Positions 35,383 through 45,778 of a stretch of 64,000 bases of DNA are shown here, piece after piece. The DNA is from Bathymodiolus brooksi. Lineage: Eukaryota > Mollusca > Bivalvia > Mytilida > Modiolidae. The DNA lies in contig OY804579.1 in the NCBI GenBank assembly GCA_963680875.1, positions 78,667,095 to 78,731,094 on the forward strand, read 5' to 3'. A model generated the notes under the pieces. That model was not told the DNA's origin. It made no database searches and worked only from the letters and a program-made list of their open reading frames with translations. Position 1 is the first letter of the stretch. Each line of letters opens with the position of its first letter. The translations under genes were made by a program, and so were the position numbers.

Positions 35383-35519
35383 TCCAAATGCACAACAATG
35401 CACCATTGGTAGGGAATAACAATTTATATTTTTTGGTCGCTTTGTATTTTTTGTTTTATTTTCTGTCGTCAAATTTAATAGAAACAAATTTCTTGGCATG
35501 AAAAATGCAAAAAAATAAA
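35383..35519. other. Non-coding spacer
   Basis: AT-rich, unassigned. Confidence 0.3.
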
Positions 35520-35690
35520 TGATATCTGACCCTGCAGTTTTCAGAAAGAAATACTGGTAAAATTGAAGAAAAAGTACTGATTTGTCATGTCCATAAACAT
35601 ATAACCTGTGAAAATAAAGTTTCTGTTTTCGGAGGAAAACATATACCCCCCCCCCCCCCCCAAAGTTATTTGGTCGATCCAGATGCAAGT
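35520..35690. repeat. MITE-like fragment with C-run
   Basis: Contains CCCTGCAGTTTTCAGAAAGA, GTACTGATTTGTCATGTCC and a run of about 15 C before CAAAGTTATTTGGTCGATCC. The right side resembles the right end of the Harbinger-like MITE at 15507-15804 (C-run, then AAATGGTCGGTCC). The left end is not identified. The minus ORF at 35377-35781 spans it and is not credible. Confidence 0.5.
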
Positions 35691-36008
35691 AATTTGCGTC
35701 AGCATATGTAAATTCTATGGTTTGTTTTCCGGATGTTCCCTTTTTTCTCAAGTAGACCATTTTTTTCCCCGAATTACTCATATATGATTTTTTTAATAGA
35801 CCGTTCTATGCTATTAATCTTAAACTTGGTTTGTATATTTTAATTTGGGGGTAGTTTTATGGTTTGGTGAGAATTATCTGCCACGTTTCGCTTTTATACA
35901 ATCTAATTAAAATTAGACACAATCACCTGACCCTCTCCCTTTTTTTCTGTGTGCTGTGTGGAAGCAAGTGAGAAGATCTTATTTTAATTAAATCTAACGT
36001 TACAAAGG
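35691..36008. other. Non-coding DNA, nothing assigned
   Basis: No exon or repeat recognised. Confidence 0.35.
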
Positions 36009-36180
36009 CGTAGGAGTGGACCTGAAAGTGTGGGGAGAACTTTTGAAATGAACCAAAAAGTGGGGGGAAGCTTTTTAGGTGGATTGAACAGTAGGGGGAC
36101 GCTTTTAGGGTGGGCTGAACAGTGGAGGGACAAGCTTATGAGAAGGTCGAAAAGTGGGGGCAAGCTTTCAAAGCAGAAAA
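36009..36180. repeat. Purine-rich degenerate tandem repeat
   Basis: About five imperfect units of roughly 33 bp of the type GGACCTGAAAGTGTGGGGAG, AACAGTGGAGGGACAAGC. Related to 30583-30690. Short ORFs on both strands are translations of it. Confidence 0.6.
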
Positions 36181-36480
36181 GCATAATAAGTCTTTGGCTT
36201 CCAATCGTGTATTAACCTTAAATCTCTTGATTTACTGAAAATGTTCTGCTTCCAAGTTATAAAATTAAACTTTTTCAAATTTTTGCCTGAAAAAGTTGTA
36301 GTTTTCGCCTTCCCCAATATTCCAAAGTGCAGCACATGCTCCTCTTGCCTCCGTCTCATACACCCCTACATTATATATTAAGTTACTACAAACAAAATGA
36401 TCATCCCGTACTTCTAAGTATGAACAAAATGTGATATTGAAGTGCACATGTAATAGATTAACAAATACATAATATTTAGG
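36181..36480. other. Non-coding DNA, nothing assigned
   Basis: Overlapping minus ORFs (36168-36359, 36265-36447) have no recognisable domain. Confidence 0.35.
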
Positions 36481-36735
36481 GGGCCCGGGTGGCTCAATGA
36501 ATTATGTAGTTGGATTACCTAACAACGCATACAAGCCTATCACCAATACGGCGTGGATTCGCGCCCGGCTTTGTTAATTACAAAAAAGATGCAATCGACT
36601 CGCAGCCGCCAGTGATAAAATTTACCAGTTGCTTGCACATGGTCGGTGGTTCTCTCCGGGTATTCCGGCTTCTTCCATCACTAAAACTGTTTAAACCGGC
36701 ACCAAAAATCAAATCAAAATCAATCAATCATAATA
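36481..36735 (+). mobile_element. SINE type 2, with internal deletion
   Basis: Head GGGCCCGGGTGGCTCAATGA, box B GGCGTGGATTCGCGCCCGG, middle GCAATCGACTCGCAGCCGCC. After CTAAAACTGTTT about 60 bp of the shared 3' half are missing, then comes a CACCAAAAATCAAATC tail. A type 1 SINE starts six bases further on. Confidence 0.85.
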
Positions 36736-36740
36736 TTTAG

Positions 36741-37195
36741 AGCGCATCGGTGGTGTAATGGTTAGCGTGCTCGCCTCAAGTGCGATAACTCGTGAGTTCG
36801 AGACGCGATCGGGTCAAACCAAATACAATGTAATTGGTACCTGCTGCTTCTCCGCACAACATGCAACATTAAGGGGTAAAGCAAACAAAGAGTCGGAGTT
36901 GAACAATATGTAGACCTACTGTACAATACTTTTTTTTTTATTCCATGTTATAATTTCATCTTTTTCTTAAATTTTGCCAAAAATGTGTGCCGGTGTGTGG
37001 GGGGGGAGGGGGGTAGGCCAAAAAGATGGGAGGACCATCACCCATCCCCTTATTTGCCCCTGGCTCCTACGCCCCTGGTGCGAAGCGAAAATCAATCTCA
37101 TCTCATAGAATGCAACTTGTACTCGCCATGATATAGCTGAAAAATTGCTTATTTGGCGTTAAATTAAACAACAATCACTTATTCACTCAATAACT
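36741..37195 (+). mobile_element. SINE type 1, interrupted
   Basis: Head GCATCGGTGGTGTAATGGTT with box B CGTGAGTTCGAGACGCGATC is clear to about 36905. The 3' tail (CTCGCCATGATATAGCTGAA, TTGGCGTTAAATTAAACAAC) is at about 37080-37195. About 170 bp between them, ending GCTCCTACGCCCCTGG, do not match the SINE and may be an inserted element. Confidence 0.75.
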
Positions 37196-37196
37196 C

Positions 37197-37262
37197 ATAT
37201 TACAAGGTGGTAATGTGTTTTATGTCTTATTACAAGGGAGGTAATGTGTTTTATGTCTTTCA
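37197..37262. repeat. 31-bp two-copy tandem
   Basis: TATTACAAGGTGGTAATGTG and TATTACAAGGGAGGTAATGT, each followed by TTTTATGTCT. Confidence 0.75.
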
Positions 37263-37439
37263 AATATAGCATATTTTAACAAATAATGTTTTATTACAGC
37301 TATTACCTCATTCAATACAATACCATAAAACAACAGCTCAAATTCTCGTAATGATATCATAATGTTGCACACTGCTGACCGCTTGAAATTCCGAAGGTCA
37401 ATTAATGGTCTTATTTATCGTCAGTCCGAACGTTCTGAT

Positions 37440-37668
37440 TAGGCTTAACGCCACTTTCAACAATATTTCAGTTATATCGTGGCGGTCAGTTTTATTGATG
37501 GGGGAAACCGGAGAAAACCACCGACCTGCTGCAAGTCACTGACAAACTTTATCACAAAATGTTGTATCGAGTACAACTCGCCTGAACGGGATTTGAACTC
37601 ACAACGTTAGTGGTGATGAGCACTGATTATATAGGAACTACCATACGATCACGACCACTACGACATCC
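37440..37668 (-). mobile_element. V-SINE (RUDI-like), near full length
   Basis: Shows TTAACGCCACTTTCAACAAT, ACCGACCTGCTGCAAGTCAC, GGGATTTGAACTCACAACGT and a head ending ACGATCACGACCACTACGAC. Confidence 0.9.
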
Positions 37669-37944
37669 TCGTCCGAAGGTTCGATGATCCAAAGTATCGA
37701 TAGTCCTATCTGTTTTATCACTGGAAATCAAACCAAAATAGTATCATGCCTCTACAATTAGGCCATTGGCGAGCATTTGGGAACATGTACAGGAACGGGA
37801 GCAGTTAGTATAACAGACTACATGGCCAGTGAATCTGAATGATAAACATTGTGTTAAGAGGCCATAAACTTGTGAATTTGCTGTAATATTGACGGTGGGA
37901 AATGTAAACTTGAAACCTCACCAAGTATGAGACTGAAATTAATA
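37669..37944. other. Non-coding DNA, nothing assigned
   Basis: The minus ORF at 37805-37996 shows no domain. Confidence 0.35.
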
Positions 37945-38016
37945 AGTGAGTAAGTGATTGTTGTGTAATGCCATCTGAGCAATTTTCAGTTTTCAATTAT
38001 CATTGGGAAAAGAAAA

Positions 38017-39286
38017 CTGTGTACAAACTGACCCGGCAAAAAAGTGTTTGGACTCGTGCATATCTAATTCCTGAACGGAACCGGACTGTAAGAAGGCAAG
38101 AAGAAGGTAAGAATTATGTTTATTTAAGTGTTTTTTGCATGAACTTGGGGGAAATAAATGCTTTATTAACCATTTCCTGCTGTCAGATGAAACATTTTGG
38201 CTATGTCATCGTATATTAATTGAGAAATAAGCGATAATGTGCCGCAAAATGACGATCAGCTTGACCCCAACCCCGAATTTCGCTCAGTTTCTCTTTGAAT
38301 TGCTCGCATTGAATGGAACGAAATGTATTGAAGGAACGGTTGATGAATAAAGATGACAGGAATAGTCACTTTGTGCTTTTAATTATTGATATAAATAAGC
38401 ACGGGGCGAAAGAAATGGGTCATGTCAAAATGGCAGGACCCGGTTTCGTGAATGATGTATAGCATGATGACCCGGTTTTGTTCCCAAAAAAAATTACGAA
38501 CAAACAGGAACCAAAGCCTTTATTTTCTCTGGAATAACATTGAAATTATGGCTTTTGTAAACATAATGTCCACTAAATGGATTCAGTTCAAGGTATTTAA
38601 CTTTCAACATTAGTGAGCCGTGGTTTTCCGTCGAGTGTTTTATTACTTCTTCAAATAGGACGAAGGTTGTTTTGCAGTAATAACAATGGTACGGATGATT
38701 TTCTCTAGAATGTTTTATTAAGTCATCGAATTGTGGAAGTGTTGTATCACAGTATAGACAATGGTGGCTGTGGATTTCTGTTGCTTTGGTTCCTGTTTGT
38801 TCGTAAACATTTTTGGAACAAAATCGGGTGATCATGCTGTAACATCATTCACGAAACCGGGTCCTGCCATTTTGACATGTCCCATTTCTTTCGCCCCGTG
38901 CTTACTTATATCAATAATTAAAAGCACAAAGTGACAATTCTTGTCTTCTTTATTCATCAATCGTTCCTTCAATACATTTCGTTCCATTCAATGCGAGCAA
39001 TTCAAAGAAAAACTGAGCGAAATTCGGAGTTGGGGTCAAGCTGATCGTCATTTTGCGGCACATTATCGCTTATTTCTCAATTATTATTTTTTTAATTTCT
39101 CAATTAATATACGATGACATAGCCCAAATGTTTCATCTGACAGCAGGAAATGGTTAATAAAGCATTTATTTCCCCCAAGTTCATGCAAAAAACAAATAAA
39201 TAAACATAATTCTTACAGTCTGGTTCCGTTCCGGAATTAGATATGCACGAGTCCAAACATTTTTTGCCGGGTCAGTTTGTACACAG
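38017..39286. mobile_element. 1.27-kb foldback element with about 500-bp inverted arms
   Basis: The left arm runs 38017-38517 (from CTGTGTACAAACTGACCCGG to ACGAACAAACAGGAACCAA). The right arm runs 38783-39286 and is its reverse complement with a few per cent substitutions and small indels (for example an extra AT-rich stretch near 39082-39104). The single-copy loop is 38518-38782, about 265 bp, and holds two zinc-finger motifs. The inserted position is inside a SINE, which shows that the unit was mobile. Long arms with a short loop resemble foldback or MULE-type elements. No clean target duplication was found at these ends. Confidence 0.85.
38494..38835 (-). CDS. Small protein with two C2H2 zinc fingers, inside the foldback loop
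   Basis: 113 codons. Finger 1 uses C26, C29, H42, H47 (CLYCDTTLPQFDDLIKHSRE) and finger 2 uses C51, C54, H67, H72 (CYYCKTTFVLFEEVIKHSTE). Both follow C-x2-C-x12-H-x4-H with the usual hydrophobic position before the first histidine. A non-finger tail of about 40 residues follows (LKVKYLELNPFSGHYVYKSH). The fingers fall in the single-copy loop, while the first about 18 and last about 8 codons fall in the inverted arms. It could be a DNA-binding accessory protein of the element, or a captured host fragment. No transposase catalytic motif is present. Expression is unknown. I do not recognise a named family. Confidence 0.6.
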   Translation of the reverse strand: MITRFCSKNVYEQTGTKATEIHSHHCLYCDTTLPQFDDLIKHSRENHPYHCYYCKTTFVLFEEVIKHSTENHGSLMLKVKYLELNPFSGHYVYKSHNFNVIPEKIKALVPVCS

Positions 39287-39585
39287 CCGTGAACAAGTTG
39301 CATTTCGACGAGATGATAACGAGGTTCACTTTGTACTAGACTAATATGTTTAGTTGGATTTAGTGCTAGCTCACTGAAACAACAGTCTGCGAGTAGACTC
39401 CGACACATTATATTGATTCCGAGCCAACCAGTCTTTGTTGTTACACCTTCATAGTGCGTGCTTAGCAAAGAAGCAGCACATACCACTGAATTGTATAGCC
39501 TTTAGTTTGACCAGACCGGATCTCGAATCTACGATCTGCCACACTCAATGCGAGCACGCTAACCATTACACCACCGATATTCTCT

Positions 39586-40185
39586 ACTAAGCATGCAGTA
39601 GATACATATTTGCATTATTGATAAGTTTATGACCAGAAAGTAATGGACGCCTGGAATATCTACATTATCAATTTTTCCACTTGAATCCTGGGTAAAAATA
39701 GAGATTTTTCAATCAACATTCAAATGAACGGAGTCTTATATTTTAATTAACTATTTGTGTAGCGAAAGTTATTCCCGAAATGCGCCGTGCGCACTAAATT
39801 ATATATCTTCCTTTTTATTGAGACGTCTAAGCATAACAAAATATAAGATATCTATTTTGTTTTCCTTTTAGAGAATGATAATAATATGTGGGTTTTATCT
39901 CATTTTCCAGTTGACTGATTACTGTTTTGACACTTTTCTAGTTGGCCACCTTGAGAGAGTGAATATGTACGTCATGACGTAAATTGATGACGGAATCCGA
40001 GATCTGACGTCATATTGTTCCGTCAGATAATTGTTAGTGTTATCTGTTGTGGATTCTAATATGACGTCCTTCAAACGCTTTGAGTCCAAACCCGTGGTAA
40101 AAATAATATTAATCTATGACCGATTAAATTTATGAGTCATCGACAATTTATAACGATATTTTACCAATTTTTACATATTAGAATC
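39586..40185. other. Non-coding DNA, nothing assigned
   Basis: CCCGTGGTAAAAATAATATT near 40089 is a stray half of the hairpin at 40211-40320. Otherwise unassigned. Confidence 0.4.
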
Positions 40186-41149
40186 GAAATAATTCATGGA
40201 AGCCATATGTATATATTGTTTTTACCACGGGTAGGCCTTAATGTCAGCTTTTTACCCCTCGCTAACGCTTGGGGTAAAATTTCGTGACATAAAGGCCTAC
40301 CCGTGGTAAAAACAATATATAGCATCGTGTTATGGGTTTTCGTACTATTATCGATTTTCCGATATAGCGATTAACAGTGTTAACCCTTCATTCATATGAC
40401 GATTGGAATTTTCAAAGAATAGCTAGTTAAATATTTCTTTGTACATAAGATTGTTTTTAAAGCCATTCTTGTATTTTAATATACTCTCGATTATCTGGCA
40501 ACTTTTGCTGTCAGTAAAATGGCGTCATCTGTTTTCGTATAAAGTAAAAACAGGGCCGATATACGGGATGGAAACGAATATAAAATCCGGAAACGGCTGG
40601 TTTTAAAATTTCATGGTTCTGGCCATCTACCAAATCATACTACATCTAAATAAAATAACAAAATGTTTGAAAATGACCACTTTCAAAATTGTGTTTACTT
40701 TTGATGTTTTTTTTATTGCTGAAACCACAATGCACTGCAAAGTGACATGTATTTTATATAAGAAACAGGCACATTTCAGTCAGCTCTTTTGTTTACAAGT
40801 ACGATCAGTGACCCCATGACAGGAAGAGCCGGTGTCTGAGAGGCAGACGATATAGTTAAATTTTATATAGCCCTTCTGGATTTTTTTCCAGCTACTTTAT
40901 AAATGAAGTAAATGTTTAGCATTACAAAAAGTATGGTTCAGTAGGTAGGTTCACTGTTTTTGGTACTTACGTCTTTAAAAACAAACTTTAACATTTTTTA
41001 CAGATGTCACGTTGTAGTCCTGTTTACGTTCCATAAATAGAAACCGAAAGACACGTAAAAAATAATGCGTGCGCTGTGGAAATCAAAATAAAATGGATGA
41101 TACGAAAACACATACCGTGACGATACATATGGCTTCCATGAATTATTTC
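40186..41149. mobile_element. Candidate element bounded by 26-bp perfect inverted repeats
   Basis: 40186-40211 begins GAAATAATTCATGGAAGCCA. 41124-41149 ends TGGCTTCCATGAATTATTTC. The two are exact reverse complements over 26 bp. The interior contains a hairpin at its left end and no transposase. The ORF at 40613-40819 shows no domain. No target duplication was seen just outside, so the true ends may differ. Confidence 0.55.
40211..40320. repeat. Long hairpin, about 48-bp arms, short loop
   Basis: Left arm ATATATTGTTTTTACCACGG and GTAGGCCTTAATGTCA. Right arm TGACATAAAGGCCTACCCGT and GGTAAAAACAATATAT. The loop is TCGCTAACGCTT. Only a few mismatches. It would fold into a stable RNA or DNA cruciform. 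Confidence 0.85.
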
Positions 41150-41504
41150 TTAAACAACTAATCAATGAATGCAAATAAAATATGGAACGTGACAATGCAT
41201 CTAATGCCCGCTAATTTCCGTTAAATAACAATAAATCCATCATGCATGTTGAACCATGCAGTCAAATTCTTTACAATTTTACGTGTTTTTGTTTCAAGTG
41301 GTTTTTGTTGTCACTTAACATCGTCGAAGTTTTTGAGATAATAGCTGCGTGGGTTAAGATATGGAAATATAGTTATTAAACGGGGATTACAGATCATTTG
41401 ATACACTATCATATTTTATTTTTAATAATAGGATAATGTAGCAAAGTGGCGTCTGATTTCTGGATCCTTCATCTATGTTATGACCTGGACTCCCATACCC
41501 GATA
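41150..41504. other. Non-coding DNA, nothing assigned
   Basis: No exon or repeat recognised. Confidence 0.35.
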
Positions 41505-41634
41505 CTGGGTTGCACGATTAAAGTAGGTCGATGGTTTTTTCCAGGTATTCCGGTTGATCTTCACCAATAAAACTGACCGCCACGATATAGCTGAAATATT
41601 GTTGAAAGTGGCGTTAAACACCATAATCCTTACC
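41505..41634 (+). mobile_element. V-SINE (RUDI-like), 5'-truncated
   Basis: Contains CAATAAAACTGACCGCCACG, ATATAGCTGAAATATTGTTG and GTGGCGTTAAACACCATAAT. The head is missing. Confidence 0.85.
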
Positions 41635-41687
41635 CACGACGTCTGTATAACAGTCAATAAATAGATGAATCACATTGTTATTAAGTA

Positions 41688-42496
41688 CAGGGTGACCCAA
41701 TAAAATCAAGAAGAGTCAATGCATAAAAGATGCCTTGGACAGTTCAAGAAAAAAACGTTTCCCATAGAAACCTACATTGAGACAAAATCCTTCATTGCAG
41801 TGCAAGCCCTCTTTCGCAGACAATTTCAGCGTCGTCGTTATCTGGACAAATAACGCATTCATAGGTGGGTTAACAAATCAGGGAAAATGGGACAGACTTG
41901 AACCTAAATTTTAAGGGTAGAAGAGACACTCATTCTGGACGTCAGAGGAATGCAAGGTCACCGGTGAATATTGATACGGTCAGATACTTCACTGAATTTG
42001 GTACTGCTTTGACAACTATTTTACCTATTTTGTTCCAGTATTGTTATAAATACTGTTATAGTGACAGCCGGAACCTTTGAGCCGTAATGAAAGCGGGAGG
42101 TTTGGCGCTTTAAAATCTGATTCAACCCACCATTTCTTTAGAAATGCCTGTACCAAGTCAAGGTCATTATGGTTTTCACAGTTTTCCGGTTGTTGACTGA
42201 TTTTGTCTGTTTATATACTTATGAGTTTTGACTTTCCCTTTGTAAGATTGTTCGGAGTTCGGTAATTTTGTTATTACCCTTATTGGTCACAGTTCAAAGA
42301 GGATTTGGTCTCAAAGTAGGTTTCTATGGAAAACGTTTTATTCTCGAACTGACTATGGTATCTTGAAAAATACACTATTCTAACCTTTTATGCATGATTC
42401 AAAAACCTGAAATATCAAAGTGATAGCATTAAAAGTTTTATTAATGAATATATGAATGGCATTAGGAGGGGAGGGGGGGGGGGGGGGGTCACGCTG
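41688..42496. mobile_element. Mariner-like transposon, deletion derivative
   Basis: Left end CAGGGTGACCCAATAAAATC, right end GGGTCACGCTG, both flanked by TA (41686-41687 and 42497-42498). Subterminal inverted repeats continue inside: TTCCCATAGAAACCTACATT at about 41759 pairs with a complementary GTAGGTTTCTATGGAAAACG at about 42317. CAGGGTGNCCC-type ends with TA duplication are typical of the Tc1/mariner superfamily. The interior is 809 bp with no transposase DD-E motifs. The ORF 41898-42080 has no domain. A G-run lies just inside the right end. Confidence 0.75.
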
Positions 42497-42760
42497 TATA
42501 TATAATCATTGCATAAGAAGATAAAACACAGGCCTGGTTGAGTCGTGGTGGAATGAGTATATGAATGGCATTTGGAGGGGGGTCACGCTGTATATATAAT
42601 CATTGCATTTGGAGGGGGGTCACGCTGTATATATAATCATTGCATTTGGAGGGGAGTCACGCTGTATATATAATCATTGCATTTGGAGGGGGGTCACGCT
42701 GTATATATAATCATTACATAAGAAGATAAAACACGGGCCTGGTTGAGTCGTGGTGGGAAG
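42455..42760. repeat. Tandem array derived from the transposon right end
   Basis: A 37-bp unit, GCATTTGGAGGGGGGTCACG followed by CTGTATATATAATCATT, is repeated about four times. Each unit contains the transposon's terminal GGGGTCACGCTG plus the flanking TATATATAATCATT. A longer flank (AAGAAGATAAAACAC-GGCCTGGTTGAGTCG) is also duplicated (42518-42550 and 42720-42753). So terminus and flank were amplified together. Confidence 0.85.
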
Positions 42761-43742
42761 CGCATGGTATTTCCGCCTAGTCCATGGAACCAAACAACTG
42801 GTCCTTTTTTCTTTCTTCGAAATATGACACCACTTTGAAGACCACTGTCTCGTAGACTTTCCTCAAATAGTATTCATTGAGTATAACTCACTTTTTTTGT
42901 TAAATCTTAGGTATGATGTCAACTGATTTTTGTTATCACCTTAAGTTTTGAACACAGGTATTTAAAACAAACATAATTTAATGATCCACCAGTAAACAAA
43001 TGAATGAATAGATAAATAAATAAATAGCATTGTCATATGTATATAATCAAAATAAATACATATCGTAAGTAGATAAAGACCAGGGTCCACATTAATGAAG
43101 AAATAATTCTAAGCCATCCGGTAAGATCAAGACCAACGGATGGTATTTGTTAGAACTGAAAATTAAAAGCTACAACAGCCTTGAATAATTACGCACAATC
43201 TTAAACACACGGAAAGGATAAGTCCTTTTCAAATTATAGACTTTAGTGCGATTTTGATTTTTTAGTAATGATTTTGTTTAAATATTTAGATTTTTTTTGT
43301 TTTTATTAAAAGGTAGCGTTTAAATTTTGCGATAAGAAAAACACAGGATATGCTCATTATACGAACGCAGATATGATGATAATTAGTTGTTAAATTTTAC
43401 AGAACCAATGGGCCGTGTTGTTATTGGATGACTATACCATTCGTTCTAACTGAATCTTTTGTACAGACATGCAGGCCTTGGTACGATGGATCGATCTTTG
43501 TACCAGTTGCTGAAAACTGATACATCAATTGACTGTTTACAAAATAAACAGTGTAGATTTTTACATATGTTCGTTCGTATACTATAGAAGTCATTGATCC
43601 AATCTTTTCAATACACCAAAATGTCATTGTATTGTCACATTTTTTTATTCGAAGTTAACGTACCTGCATATGAGTGCACAAACAATGGGATTACAAAACT
43701 GTTATGACCCACCAATCGCCGAACTTCAAAATATAAATCAAG
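42761..43742. other. Non-coding DNA, nothing assigned
   Basis: The minus ORF at 43421-43627 has no recognised domain. No repeat family is clear. Confidence 0.38.
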
Positions 43743-44202
43743 GGTTCAATTAGTCCCACAATATAAGACTCCGCACGGCTCCAATCAGGGCCAACATAAC
43801 AGCATTATAGAGCCCCGGGCAAAGGCAGTGCACTGGAGCCCCTACCTACACAACCACTCACAGGAATAAAAATGTAAATGGTCTATAGAATTAAACATAT
43901 ATTTAATGTCTTGGTATTTCCAACAAAATCAGTATTTAAACATTAAAAACATGCTGAACACAACATGTATAGATTAGCATGGGGTCCCTATGTTACTGCC
44001 CAGCGTGTCCATGCGTTAAGACGGCACTGGGTCCATTTGTTTACTTTCAAGTTTTTTAGATTTTATTATTCTATTTTTTTTAATTTTGAGAAACGCGGAC
44101 CGGTTTTCCACAATTAGAAGAAAGACAAAAATCCAATAAAAACGTTAAAAGTATTTACGATTAGAAACGTGAGGAGTCTTATATTATAGGACTACGGTTC
44201 GA
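43743..44202. mobile_element. Candidate MITE with about 35-bp inverted ends
   Basis: The left end includes CACAATATAAGACTCCGCACG and the right end includes CGTGAGGAGTCTTATATTAT. They pair over about 35 bp with several mismatches. The interior is about 390 bp, without coding content. No target duplication was resolved. Confidence 0.5.
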
Positions 44203-44608
44203 CAACAAGATTATATACCATCCACTCAAATGAATGTCCAATATCTGGGTAAAAATGATCAAAATAAACATAATGTCGTATAGAAGTAGACACCTGTGGC
44301 TTGGTATAATTACTGACCAAAAAGATAAATATATATAGTACCCGCTACTTACATTACATAAGAAGAAATTTGAATAGTAAAAACTGGGGCAATTTAATAT
44401 CCCACGGAACCGTGTCTTGACTTTTTAAAATACAAATATTTAATTTTTAAAACTATTTAAACATTGATTACCACAAATTGTCCAAAATATTCCTATTCCC
44501 TGGTTAACTCAATTATATTACCCATGACATGGATATGAATGAAAACATATCTAGTATTAGAGGTCTGGCCCAGCCAAAGTAGTGATATAAAAGAGAAATA
44601 ATTCTTTA
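44203..44608. other. Non-coding DNA, nothing assigned
   Basis: AT-rich, no exon or repeat recognised. Confidence 0.35.
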
Positions 44609-44895
44609 AGGGTTAGGGACATGGTGTGTAAGGTCACTTTCAACAATATTCCAGCTATATCGTGGCGGTAAGTTTGGTGGAGGAAACCGGAATGCCCGGA
44701 GAAGACAACCGACCTGTTTGTTGCAAGTCACTAACAAACTTTATCATATAATGTTGTATCGAGTTTATTGAGGAATGAAGATAAAGTACACTTCGTCTGA
44801 GAGGGGTTCGAACTCACCATTTCAGTAGTGATAGGCACTGATTGCATAAATAGTTGTAAATCCGACTACAATACGATTACGACCATGATCTGTCC
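44609..44895 (-). mobile_element. V-SINE (RUDI-like), full length
   Basis: GGGTTAGGGACATGGTGTGT end, core CACTTTCAACAATATTCCAG, AACAAACTTTATCATATAAT. An insertion of about 25 bp (TTATTGAGGAATGAAGATAA) follows CGAG. The head contains GGGGTTCGAACTCACC and GACTACAATACGATTACGAC. Confidence 0.9.
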
Positions 44896-45139
44896 CGAAA
44901 TCAAAGAGAAATAATTGTTTAAATAACACCGTTAAATATGCACAACAAAAAGGAATGCATTGATATTGTTTTATAATTGCATATTATAACTAAGAACGTG
45001 TATAATTCTGAAGCGTTTCATGTCTTTTTATCCCTTTTTGTCGGTAATAGCTAGTGCTGTCATATATAAGTGTTGGGTAAGATTTATATCTACAAAATAA
45101 GTATAATTAATGTACAGAATTGTGACATATGAAATGAAA
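44896..45139. other. Non-coding DNA downstream of a possible terminal exon
   Basis: Nothing recognised. Confidence 0.3.
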
Positions 45140-45288
45140 CCTAATACTACAGCGAAATTTATTAAATTAAAATACAATTTTATAGGTTCAATATATCAGA
45201 CTCTCATTCAAGGACATCTTCAAACAATGATTTCTCCTTGATCGCTGTTGGAGTTTCAAAATCATATTCCTTCAACTTTGTCAAGTCT
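45140..45288 (-). CDS. Possible terminal exon of a host gene
   Basis: On the minus strand a pyrimidine-rich CATTTTTGCTTTGTTTCGAG precedes an open frame that reads DLTKLKEYDFETPTAIKEKS and ends LFEDVLE at a TGA (45204-45206). An AATAAA polyadenylation signal follows about 40 bases later (45158-45163). Acceptor, acidic/lysine-rich C terminus, stop and signal in order suggest a last exon of about 28 codons. Upstream exons would be at higher coordinates and were not identified; the minus ORF at 45438-45728 does not join convincingly. Chance is a real alternative for so short a frame. Confidence 0.33.
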
Positions 45289-45778
45289 CTCGAAACAAAG
45301 CAAAAATGTGGGTTCAATAAGTGTATGCATATATATAATAAGCCTTACCTTGTACGAGAGGTTAATGAGATTAAGATAACTTATTACTAAAGAGAAATTC
45401 AGGTCAAACCGTGACATGCGATTTGCAATGATAAAAATCAACAAACTTTAATTTTGATCAAATCTAATTGAAAAAACCACCACATCCCATGCGTTTCCTC
45501 GAAGTGAATCATATACTTTGCGTAGGTCTGTTGTAAAATACCAACAAACCGCATGAAATTCTGTACTCGTACTATTTCTTTTATACCTGGGTTCTTATCT
45601 ATGTTCCATGAGACAAAGCAAATATTTGTTCTTACAAAACTTTTAACTGTTGTGGAATAAGAACACAACATATTCACATGTTCGTAGAGTGTTTTTGGAA
45701 TAACCGGTCGCCGTGTCTTTATAAACATTTAATTGAACCTCGCTCTGTCGTTTTGTCATCTCGGGGCACCTAATTGAG
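45289..45778. other. Possible intron, unassigned
   Basis: Holds minus-strand open frames 45262-45444 and 45438-45728 without recognisable domains. Confidence 0.3.

Larger units (their letters stand above)
37945..39585 (-). mobile_element. SINE type 1, reverse orientation, split by a foldback element
   Basis: The left piece (about 37945-38016) has the inverted tail: AAGTGAGTAAGTGATTGTTG, GCCATCTGAGCAATTTTCAG. The right piece (39287-39585) continues GTGAACAAGTTGCATTTCGA, CACTGAAACAACAGTCTGCG, GCACGCTAACCATTACACCA and so reaches the tRNA head. The 1.27 kb between the pieces is the palindrome 38017-39286. The SINE therefore predates the palindrome. Confidence 0.78.

Noticed and set aside
45438..45728. 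96-residue minus-strand ORF as an upstream exon of the 45.2-kb candidate
   Set aside because: No convincing splice donor in the right phase joins it to the acceptor near 45290, and I recognise no domain.
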